Shown here piece by piece: positions 1-5,072 of a stretch of DNA of 5,308 nt. Numbering within the stretch: the first letter of the stretch is position 1; the number at the start of each line of letters is the position of its first letter. Made by a program: the position numbers and the translations under genes. Where the stretch lies: the NCBI GenBank assembly GCA_900543555.1, contig UQRL01000065.1, positions 1 through 5,308 of the forward strand. The letters run 5' to 3'. This stretch comes from an uncultured Oscillospiraceae bacterium (GTDB lineage: Bacteria > Bacillota > Clostridia > Oscillospirales > Acutalibacteraceae). A model generated the notes under the pieces. The model had not been told where the DNA came from. It did not search any database and worked only from the letters and a program-made list of their open reading frames with translations.

Positions 1-113
1 ATTTTTGCTTTTTTCTTTTGAGGAAGGTAACTTTCCATCTTCCGGAAATGTAGAGCCCGCGACTCTCAAGTGCTTGTTTCCGCTCAGGGCTGGCGCGAAT
101 TAAAAGTTCTTTG

Positions 114-137
114 CCTTCTTTCTTTCAAGAAAGAAGG
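114..137. repeat. Perfect 11-bp-arm inverted repeat in the AT-rich leader region
   Basis: The arms CCTTCTTTCTT (114-124) and AAGAAAGAAGG (127-137) are exact reverse complements around a 2-base centre. As RNA this would form a long, pyrimidine/purine-segregated hairpin with a loop of about 4 bases. No T-run follows directly on the plus strand. On the minus strand the next bases are only moderately T-rich. It lies about 27 bases upstream of the -35 box of the padR-like promoter. It could be the terminator of an upstream gene outside the window, a protein site, or a copy of a dispersed intergenic repeat. The rest of 1-163 shows no supported gene. Confidence 0.6.
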
Positions 138-163
138 TGTAAGAAAAACGAAAGAAATACCCC

Positions 164-192
164 TTGACGTATTATACTATGTGATGTATAGT
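164..192 (+). promoter_or_regulatory. Sigma-A promoter of the PadR-HAAS-DUF4097 operon
   Basis: The -35 box TTGACG (164-169, 5 of 6 consensus) and the -10 box TATAGT (187-192, 5 of 6) are separated by exactly 17 bp. Transcription would start near 199-200. That leaves a leader of about 25 bases holding the ribosome binding site AAGGAG (211-216), which sits 7 bases before the ATG at 224. A start this close also rules out the GTG at 197 as the initiation codon. No other promoter of this quality is visible before the three-gene operon. Confidence 0.8.
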
Positions 193-196
193 ATAA
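172..196. promoter_or_regulatory. Putative PadR operator overlapping the -10 box
   Basis: TTATACTAT (172-180) and ATAGTATAA (188-196) form a perfect 9-bp inverted repeat with a 7-bp spacer (GTGATGT). The right arm contains most of the -10 box and the left arm fills the spacer behind the -35 box, so a bound dimer would block RNA polymerase. PadR proteins bind as dimers to AT-rich inverted repeats and commonly repress their own promoters. Here the first gene of the operon is a PadR protein, so autorepression is the natural inference. The repeat is seen directly; the identity of its binding protein is inferred. Confidence 0.75.
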
Positions 197-223
197 GTGA
201 TCACAGAGGAAAGGAGTGGGGAG

Positions 224-571
224 ATGGACGCCCAGCTGAAAAAGGGACTTCTCGATGTGTGCGTGCTGGTGGCCCTGCAGGAGCGGGACTCCTACGGCTA
301 TCAGATCATCAAGGACGTGTCGCCCATTGTGGAGATCTCCGAGTCCACGCTGTATCCCATCCTCAAGCGGTTGGAGGCCGGCGGCTTTGTCACCACCTAT
401 TCCATGGAGCACAACAGCCGCCTGCGCAAGTATTACCGCCTGACGGACCAGGGCAGGCAGCGCATCCGGGACTTCCTGGTGGAATGGCAGGACGTGATGC
501 GGGCCTACCGGTACATTGCCGCCTCCCAAGAGGGCGGAGCAACGCCATTGAGAAAGGATGAAACACCATGA
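224..571 (+). CDS. PadR family transcriptional regulator (small, PadR-s2/LmrR-like size)
   Basis: This 115-residue DNA-binding protein is probably the repressor of its own operon. It carries the PadR winged-helix signature: an N-terminal helix beginning KKGLLDVCVLVAL, then YGY (24-26) in QERDSYGYQIIK, the recognition-helix core STLYPILKRLE (41-51), and the wing segment RLRKYYRLTDQG (66-77). A C-terminal helix (about 79-100) would supply the dimer contact usual for the short PadR class. The length is typical of that class, which lacks the long C-terminal domain of PadR itself. The ATG at 224 is chosen because AAGGAG (211-216) lies 7 bases upstream; a GTG at 197 would put the ribosome site inside the gene. 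The stop overlaps the next start by 4 bp (ATGA), indicating translational coupling. The signal that relieves repression cannot be read from the sequence. Family assignment is firm; its target is inferred from the operator. Confidence 0.93.
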   Translation: MDAQLKKGLLDVCVLVALQERDSYGYQIIKDVSPIVEISESTLYPILKRLEAGGFVTTYSMEHNSRLRKYYRLTDQGRQRIRDFLVEWQDVMRAYRYIAASQEGGATPLRKDETP

Positions 572-1170
572 CAAAGCAACTGTTTTTAAACGAGCTTTCG
601 GCGGCGCTCCACGGCCTGTCACGGGAGGAGCGTTACCGCACTTTGAGCTACTATGACGAGCTGATTGACGACAGGGTGGAGGACGGCCAGAGCGAGGAGG
701 AGGCCGTGGAAAGCCTGGGAAGCCCAGAGCAGATTGCCCGGGAGATTCTGGGGGAGGAGGAGCCCGCCCCCTCCACCAGCAAGGGCCGGAAGGTGTGGCT
801 CATCGTCCTGCTGGTGCTGGGCTTCCCCCTGTGGGGCAGCCTGCTGCTGACGGCGGCAATCCTGCTGCTGTGCGTGTATATCTGCCTGTTTCTGCCGGTC
901 TTTTTGCTGGGGGTGCTGGCCCTGGTCTGTTTGGCCAGCGCCCTGATCGGCGTGGTGGGCACCCCCTTCCTGATAGTGGACGTGGGCCTGCTCACCGGGG
1001 GCCTGCCCGCGGGGCTGTTCCAGCTGGGGATGTCCGTGGCCCTGCTGGGCCTGGCGGTTCTCAGCGCCCTGGGGTTCTACTTCACTGGCAAGGCCACGGT
1101 AAAGGCCGGCAGAGCCATCTGGCGGGGAATCCGCCGCAGTTTTAGCAAAAAGGGGAGGGTTGTGGTATGA
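568..1170 (+). CDS. HAAS/DUF1700 domain membrane protein
   Basis: This 200-residue integral membrane protein accompanies PadR regulators and DUF4097 proteins in Firmicutes. Residues 1-62 form the acidic, helical HAAS-type domain. They include LSREERYRTLSYYDELIDD and the typical SEEEAVESLGSPEQIAREIL stretch. A linker rich in Glu, Pro and Ser (63-74) leads to very hydrophobic segments at roughly 76-130 and 134-173, probably four or so transmembrane helices. The tail (174-200) is strongly basic and likely cytoplasmic. The start has AAAGGA (553-558) 9 bases upstream and overlaps the padR-like stop by 4 bp; the stop in turn overlaps the next gene by 4 bp. HAAS domains are thought to act in signalling between membrane and regulator, but no biochemical role is established for this type of protein. 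I infer that it links the membrane to the PadR/DUF4097 pair. The exact helix count is uncertain. Confidence 0.88.
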   Translation: MTKQLFLNELSAALHGLSREERYRTLSYYDELIDDRVEDGQSEEEAVESLGSPEQIAREILGEEEPAPSTSKGRKVWLIVLLVLGFPLWGSLLLTAAILLLCVYICLFLPVFLLGVLALVCLASALIGVVGTPFLIVDVGLLTGGLPAGLFQLGMSVALLGLAVLSALGFYFTGKATVKAGRAIWRGIRRSFSKKGRVVV

Positions 1171-2192
1171 AACGGAAACAGCGGTTTTTCAAACTCAGCG
1201 CCATTGTGGGGTGCATCCTGCTGGGCGCGGGAATGCTGCTCTGCGGCGCCGGGTTTGTGGGCATGGGCTGCAATTGGAACGCTTTCACCCATCCCCGGGG
1301 CGGCGAACCTGTGGCGGTCTCCTCCTTTGTGGAGGCGGACGCGGTGGACTCCATCGAGATCCACGCCTCGATGGGCGATGTGAAAATTGAGCGGGCCAGC
1401 GCCGCCAACCCAGAGGAAGTGGAGATAATCCTGGCGGAAAAGGTGTATCAAGTCGTTGTCCAGCACGGTTTGCTGCTGGTGATGCCCCAGGACTCCTACA
1501 CCGCCACGGGCCAGGGCGGGTGGAACTGGTATCAGCTGCTCAACTTCCCTTCTGATGGGGATTGGGACGTGACCATCCGGGTGCCGGAAAAGCTGCTGGA
1601 CAGCGTGTTTGTGGAGACGGACATGGGCGCTGTGGACCTGTCGGATGTAGAGGCAGGCAGCGTGACCGTCCAGGGGGACATGGGCGGCGTGACCTTGGAC
1701 AATGTGTCCGCTTCGGAAAGCATGACCGTCACCCAGTCCATGGGGCGGGTCACGTTGGAGAACTGCCAGGGCGGCGCCCTCCTGTTGGAGAATGACATGG
1801 GGGATACGGACGTCTCCAGCGGCAGTTTTACCCAGGGACAGATCACCGCCAGCTCCGGCAGCGTGGGGGTGGCGGACAGCGCCTTCACCGCCTTGACGGT
1901 GGAAAACGACATGGGCGACGTCACCTTGGTTTCCACCCAGGTCTCCGGGGCGGCCTCCTGCACGGTGAATATGGGCAATATTGACCTGGACGCCTTCGCC
2001 AGCCCGGAAATCACCCTCACCGCCGATTCCGGCAACGTGGAGGGCACCCTGACTGGCCGCCAGGAGGACTATCAGATCACCGTGGACACGGACTTGGGGG
2101 ACTCCACTCTGAAGGACCAGCTGGGGGACGGCCCCAACCTCCTGCAAGTCACCACCAATATGGGCGATATTGACCTTCAGTTCCAGGAGTGA
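1167..2192 (+). CDS. Membrane-anchored DUF4097 family beta-strand repeat protein
   Basis: This 341-residue surface protein of unknown molecular function is placed in DUF4097 (putative adhesin; relatives include LiaG and YvlB of Bacillus). A basic start (KRKQRFFK) and one hydrophobic segment (about 9-34) act as a signal anchor, so the rest should lie outside the membrane. From 152 to 335, ten copies of a turn-strand unit of the form D/N/S-x-G-x-V recur every 19-22 residues (DMGAV 152, DMGGV 171, SMGRV 191, DMGDT 210, SSGSV 229, DMGDV 248, NMGNI 268, DSGNV 287, DLGDS 309, NMGDI 331). An earlier copy, SMGDV, sits at 68. This period suits a right-handed beta-solenoid. GGGGAGGG (1152-1159) lies about 8 bases before the ATG, and the start overlaps the HAAS gene stop. 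It ends the operon, before a terminator. A role in sensing or stabilising the envelope is inferred from the operon only. Confidence 0.88.
   Translation: MKRKQRFFKLSAIVGCILLGAGMLLCGAGFVGMGCNWNAFTHPRGGEPVAVSSFVEADAVDSIEIHASMGDVKIERASAANPEEVEIILAEKVYQVVVQHGLLLVMPQDSYTATGQGGWNWYQLLNFPSDGDWDVTIRVPEKLLDSVFVETDMGAVDLSDVEAGSVTVQGDMGGVTLDNVSASESMTVTQSMGRVTLENCQGGALLLENDMGDTDVSSGSFTQGQITASSGSVGVADSAFTALTVENDMGDVTLVSTQVSGAASCTVNMGNIDLDAFASPEITLTADSGNVEGTLTGRQEDYQITVDTDLGDSTLKDQLGDGPNLLQVTTNMGDIDLQFQE
1620..2171 (+). repeat. Coding repeats of the DUF4097 beta-solenoid (10 units of 57-66 bp)
   Basis: The segment encodes residues 152-335, in which a GAC-ATG-GGC-like core marks ten consecutive units. Spacings between cores are 19, 20, 19, 19, 19, 20, 19, 22 and 22 codons. 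The cores are alike, but the DNA between them has diverged, so this is an old protein-level repeat and not a recent tandem duplication. Only the Gly is invariant; Met is replaced by Ser or Leu in three units (229, 287, 309). Confidence 0.75.
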
Positions 2193-2210
2193 ACGGGGGC
2201 AAAAAGAAAG

Positions 2211-2236
2211 GAGGGCGCTCCGGGGCGCCCTCTTTT
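2211..2236. terminator. Bidirectional intrinsic terminator between convergent operons
   Basis: GAGGGCGC (2211-2218) pairs perfectly with GCGCCCTC (2225-2232) around a 6-base loop and is followed on the plus strand by TTTT (2233-2236). On the minus strand the same stem is followed by CTTTCTTTTT, the complement of 2201-2210. It lies 18 bases past the DUF4097 stop and 16 bases past the DUF378 stop, so it can end both converging transcripts. Confidence 0.85.
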
Positions 2237-2248
2237 CCTCTGTCTGGC

Positions 2249-2458
2249 TCAATCCCGCACGCTGTCTCTGTCCCGGAAGAGCAGGCTGACGCACCACAGG
2301 GCGGCAATGCCCACCAGGGTGTAGACAATGCGGGCGATGATGGCGTCCTGCCCGCCGCAGATCCAGGCCACCAGGTCAAAGCGGAAGATGCCTACCAATC
2401 CCCAGTTGATGCCGCCAATAACCGTTAAAAGCAATGCAATGCGGTCTAAAATGCTCAT
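2249..2458 (-). CDS. DUF378 family small membrane protein
   Basis: This 69-residue protein of unknown function matches the DUF378 pattern. It opens with MSILDRIALLLTVIGGINWG (the GGINWGLVG motif at 15-23 is the family hallmark), followed by F-DLV-W (27-32) and a second hydrophobic helix (about 39-60, ending WCVSLLFR). It should be a two-helix membrane protein with a short charged tail. The ATG at 2458 is chosen because the family begins at this MSILDRIA-type sequence and AGGGG lies about 10 bases upstream; an in-frame ATG at 2494 would add 12 residues unlike the family. It starts 7 bp after the second TSUP half and its ribosome site lies at the end of that gene, so it is probably the last gene of the same transcript. 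A shared function with the transporter is possible but is not shown by the sequence. Confidence 0.88.
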   Translation of the reverse strand: MSILDRIALLLTVIGGINWGLVGIFRFDLVAWICGGQDAIIARIVYTLVGIAALWCVSLLFRDRDSVRD

Positions 2459-2465
2459 GGTATAA

Positions 2466-2927
2466 TTACCCCTTTTGTTTGAATTTTCCGGCAAGCGCGC
2501 CGGTGGTTCTCAAGGCTAGTGTGGACGGCTCTTCAGCTTTTATGCGTTTTGCCCCCTCTGTTTTGGCAGCGCCCTTTTTAAAAAACAGCTCCCGCCAGCC
2601 CACAATCAAAAGAAAGGCACCGAACAGCCGGCGCAGCAGGGTCACATCCAGCCAAGCGGCCAAGAACGCCCCGGCGGCGCAGGCGGGCAGCCCCGCCAGC
2701 ACGCACCCCAGCACGGCCTGTTTTTCCACCAGCCCCCGGCGAAGGTGGCCCCACAGGGCGGGCAGGGCGCAGCATATAAAGTAGAGAAGGTTTACGCCTC
2801 CGGCCTGCAGCTGTCCCATGTCTTGAACCAATGTCAGCCATAGAAGCAGCAGGGTGCCGCCGCCCACGCCAAATCCAGAGAGAACCCCGGTGGCGGCCCC
2901 TACCAGGGCAGAGAAAAACCCGTTCAC
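2466..2927 (-). CDS. TauE/SafE (TSUP) family half-transporter, C-terminal-type half
   Basis: This is a 153-residue integral membrane protein. TSUP proteins usually have about 250 residues and two homologous repeats of about four helices, each opening with a glycine-rich motif. They move sulfite, sulfonates or other small organic anions. This protein carries one repeat: GVLSGFGVGGG (14-24) followed by hydrophobic segments at about 25-36, 43-60, 70-92 and 97-115. The GTG at 2927 overlaps the stop of the first half (GTGA, 2927-2924). No strong ribosome site precedes it, so translational coupling is likely. Residues 116-153 form a charged, Ala/Lys/Glu-rich tail not expected of the family, which may be translated former intergenic DNA. 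The substrate cannot be told from the sequence. The alternative, a single transporter broken by a frameshift, is less likely because the break falls at the natural repeat boundary with a working start codon. Confidence 0.8.
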   Translation of the reverse strand: MNGFFSALVGAATGVLSGFGVGGGTLLLLWLTLVQDMGQLQAGGVNLLYFICCALPALWGHLRRGLVEKQAVLGCVLAGLPACAAGAFLAAWLDVTLLRRLFGAFLLIVGWRELFFKKGAAKTEGAKRIKAEEPSTLALRTTGALAGKFKQKG

Positions 2928-3283
2928 AGGGCCAGCACCGCCCGCACGCCCCCGTAGAGGATCAGCGCCCCAAAGGCCCGGCGCAGCCAAGCGAGGGGCA
3001 CCTTTTGAAAGAGCCTGCCGGAGAGCAGGCCGCCCACCGCTCCTCCCAACAGGTAGGGCCAGGCCGCGGCCAGGTCCACTCCGCCCTTGAGCCAGTAGAC
3101 CGCCGCCGACACCAGGGACAGGGGCAGGATCACCGCCACCGAGGTGGCAAAGGCTTTGCGCTGCTCCAGCCCGGCCCACTGGGTGAGCAGCGGCACCAAA
3201 AACAGCCCGCCCCCCGCGCCAAACAGGCCGTTGCACAGCCCGGCAAGCCCGCCGGTGACAGCAAATTTCCCCGTGTTTTTCAC
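2924..3283 (-). CDS. TauE/SafE (TSUP) family half-transporter, N-terminal-type half
   Basis: This 119-residue membrane protein corresponds to the first repeat of a TSUP transporter. It starts MKNTGKFAVTGGLAGL and has the family motif NGLFGAGGGLFLVPLL (18-33). Further hydrophobic segments lie at about 47-64, 73-89 and 103-119. The start is a GTG at 3283, chosen because GGGGAGG (plus-strand CCTCCCC, 3291-3297) lies 7 bases upstream and the family sequence begins here. The frame is open further upstream to 3373, but that stretch does not look like protein of this family. It ends VLAL and overlaps the second half by 4 bp. The two products together equal one normal transporter, so a heteromeric channel is inferred. 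The leading 129-bp gap toward the PBP gene contains no convincing promoter for this strand. Confidence 0.85.
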   Translation of the reverse strand: MKNTGKFAVTGGLAGLCNGLFGAGGGLFLVPLLTQWAGLEQRKAFATSVAVILPLSLVSAAVYWLKGGVDLAAAWPYLLGGAVGGLLSGRLFQKVPLAWLRRAFGALILYGGVRAVLAL

Positions 3284-3290
3284 ATGGATG

Positions 3291-3297
3291 CCTCCCC
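3291..3297 (-). promoter_or_regulatory. Ribosome binding site fixing the GTG start of the first TSUP half
   Basis: On the minus strand the bases read GGGGAGG, 7 bases before GTG (3283-3281). This strong Shine-Dalgarno sequence supports the GTG over the upstream open frame, which has no family-like sequence. Confidence 0.75.
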
Positions 3298-3412
3298 TCG
3301 CTTCGATGTGCCTGCAATACAGTGTGCCCTTGCAATCGAAAAATATCCCAAGTGATTTTTCACATAAAGCCACGTTTTCCCTTCCATACTGAAAGCAGGA
3401 GGCGGAGCGCTT

Positions 3413-5041
3413 ATGAAAAAGAGAATCTATGGGGTTTTGGGGCTGCTTCTGGCGCTTTTGGGGGCTGCCTGTGTCTCTCTGGCACGGATTTCCACCGGAG
3501 AGGAGTATGTGGCCGCGGCAGGGGCGCAGAGCTTGTACCGGCTGGACGTGGCCCGGGCCCGGGGCGCCATCTATGACCGGGACCTGTCCCCTTTAGTGGG
3601 GGGACAGACCCAATATGTGGCGGCAGTGGCCCCCACAATTCAGGCCATCGGCGCCCTGGAACAGGCCACCGGCGGCCAGTACCGGAACCAGCTGGCCTTG
3701 GCCCTGGAAAACGGCAGGCCCTTTCAGCTGATCTTGGAAGAGCCTGTGGAAGACCCCCGCATTGATGTATTCCAGGTGCCCCAGCGCTACAGGGAGGACC
3801 AGCTGGCGCCCCATCTGATTGGCTACCTGGACAGCACGGGCGGAGGGGCCTCTGGCATCGAGCTGGCTATGGACGACGTGCTGCGCCAGTATGAGGGGAA
3901 GATCTCCGTCACCTACCGGGTGGACGCGGTAGGCCGGGCCATCGCCGGGGAGGAGCGCCAAGTGGTGGACACCATGGAGGAGGCCGTGGGCGGGGTGGCC
4001 CTCACCCTGGACGAGGAAATCCAGCGGCTGGTGCAGCGGGAGGCTCAAAAACTGGGAAGGGGCGCTGTGGTGGTGACAGAGGTTCCCGGCTGTGAGATCC
4101 GCGCCCTGGCCAGTGTCCCGGATTTTTCCCCGGTGGACCTGGGCTCTGTGGAGGAAGAGGGCTCTCCCCTGGTGAACCGGGGGTTCTCCGCCTATGCCCC
4201 TGGCTCGGTGTTCAAGCTGGTGACGGCCGCCGCCCTGCTGGAGGAGGGCGTGGGGGACACCGCCTTCACCTGTGCGGGCTCCCTCAACGCTGGGGGGATG
4301 CAGTTCCACTGCATCAACAACACCGCCCACGGAGAGCTGGACCTGACGGGGGCGCTGGAGAAGTCCTGCAACTGTTACTTTATCAGCGCCGCCCGGGCCT
4401 TGGGCGCCCAAAAGGTGCTTTCCATGGCCTATAACCTGGGCTTTGGCCAGGCCCAGGAGTTTGGGCGGGGCCTGTGGGCCGCCTCTGGGGACCTGCCCGC
4501 CCTGCAGGACCTTTCCAACGTGCGGGCCCTGGCCAATTTTTCCTTTGGGCAGGGAGAGCTGACCGCCACGCCCTTGCAGCTGTGCGCCATGATGAACGCC
4601 ATCGCCAACGGAGGCACCTACGCCTCTCCCAAGCTGGTGCTGGGCCTGGTGGATGAAGAGCGCCAGCTGACGGAGACCCCCTCTTCCGCGGACCGGGAGG
4701 GCCGGGTGATGAAGGCCTCTACCGCCCAGGCTTTGCGAGAGGCCCTGTTCTCCGCCGCGCGAGAGGGAACCGGAAGCCCCGGCGCCCCAGAGAACGGCAC
4801 GGCGGGCATCAAGACAGGCACGGCCCAAACCGGCGTTTATGAGCAGGGGGAGGAGCTGCTCCACTTTTGGTACTGCGGCTTTGTCTGTGACAGCAGCGGC
4901 CCCCGCTGGTGCGTGGCAGTGCTCAAGGAGTCCTCCCAGGCGGATGGGGGTGTGACAGCCCGGGTGTTCCAACAGGTGGCAGAGGGGCTGATTTCCCTGG
5001 AGGCGGAGGAAACCGGAGAAACCTCCGGGCTCTCCGCTTGA
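3413..5041 (+). CDS. Class B penicillin-binding protein (peptidoglycan DD-transpeptidase)
   Basis: This 542-residue enzyme cross-links peptidoglycan stem peptides outside the membrane and is the type of target acylated by beta-lactams. A signal anchor spans about 6-25. The PBP-dimer region follows with the class B motif RGAIYDRD (50-57). The transpeptidase domain has all three motifs: SVFK (Ser265 nucleophile, Lys268), SCN (318-320) and KTGT (467-470). Other family marks are AHGELDL (305-311) and GQGELTATPLQL (379-390). No glycosyltransferase or PASTA domain is present, and the length is short for SpoVD/FtsI types. It has ten cysteines, among them 287 and 300 flanking the CAGS...FHC segment and 319/321 around the SxN motif. 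AGGAGG (3397-3402) lies 10 bases before the ATG. No FtsW/RodA partner is nearby, so its division, elongation or sporulation role is unassigned. The neighbour upstream is divergent; downstream is a T-box leader. Confidence 0.95.
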   Translation: MKKRIYGVLGLLLALLGAACVSLARISTGEEYVAAAGAQSLYRLDVARARGAIYDRDLSPLVGGQTQYVAAVAPTIQAIGALEQATGGQYRNQLALALENGRPFQLILEEPVEDPRIDVFQVPQRYREDQLAPHLIGYLDSTGGGASGIELAMDDVLRQYEGKISVTYRVDAVGRAIAGEERQVVDTMEEAVGGVALTLDEEIQRLVQREAQKLGRGAVVVTEVPGCEIRALASVPDFSPVDLGSVEEEGSPLVNRGFSAYAPGSVFKLVTAAALLEEGVGDTAFTCAGSLNAGGMQFHCINNTAHGELDLTGALEKSCNCYFISAARALGAQKVLSMAYNLGFGQAQEFGRGLWAASGDLPALQDLSNVRALANFSFGQGELTATPLQLCAMMNAIANGGTYASPKLVLGLVDEERQLTETPSSADREGRVMKASTAQALREALFSAAREGTGSPGAPENGTAGIKTGTAQTGVYEQGEELLHFWYCGFVCDSSGPRWCVAVLKESSQADGGVTARVFQQVAEGLISLEAEETGETSGLSA

Positions 5042-5066
5042 CAGAAGCCCTTGGGCCGGGTATAAT
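5038..5066 (+). promoter_or_regulatory. Consensus sigma-A promoter of the T-box leader
   Basis: TTGACA (5038-5043) and TATAAT (5061-5066) both match the sigma-A consensus fully and are 17 bp apart. Transcription would start near A5073. The -35 box contains the TGA stop codon (5039-5041) of the PBP gene, so the promoter begins inside that gene. It is the strongest-looking promoter in the window. Its output would be set downstream by the T-box. Confidence 0.9.
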
Positions 5067-5072
5067 GAAAGC

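Noticed and set aside
21..66. Short palindromes such as TTCCGGAA (40-47) and AGAG/CTCT (52-66)
   Set aside because: The arms are only 4 bp and no T-run or gene context supports a function.
173..178. TATACT as an alternative -10 box
   Set aside because: No -35-like hexamer lies 16-18 bp upstream; the sequence is explained as the left arm of the operator.
197..223. GTG start at 197 for the PadR gene
   Set aside because: It lies at the expected transcription start and would place the AAGGAG ribosome site within the coding region. The ATG at 224 fits spacing and family length.
1203..1214. Lipobox-like IVGC at residues 13-16 of the DUF4097 protein
   Set aside because: The hydrophobic stretch before it is too short and continues well past the Cys to residue 34, so a membrane anchor is more likely than a lipoprotein signal.
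1077..2297. Long open frame of 406 codons on the minus strand
   Set aside because: It lies opposite the clear DUF4097 gene, is rich in His, Gly and Gln as GC-rich antisense frames often are, has no family motif, and would cross the terminator at 2211-2236.
2924..2927. Frameshift or pseudogene in the TSUP transporter
   Set aside because: The junction falls exactly between the two family repeats, forms a standard GTGA overlap, and both halves keep intact motifs. It remains possible but is less likely than two real genes.
2466..3335. A single 289-residue minus-strand protein covering both TSUP halves
   Set aside because: Only its C-terminal half resembles TSUP. The N-terminal half is the wrong frame of the first half-gene, which reads correctly from GTG 3283 to the stop at 2924.
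3284..3412. Promoters in the divergent gap between the TSUP and PBP genes
   Set aside because: TTCACA (3359-3364) with CATACT (3385-3390) has a 20-bp spacer, and minus-strand pairs such as TTTATG with TATTTT are weak. Promoters must exist here or nearby, but none can be supported.
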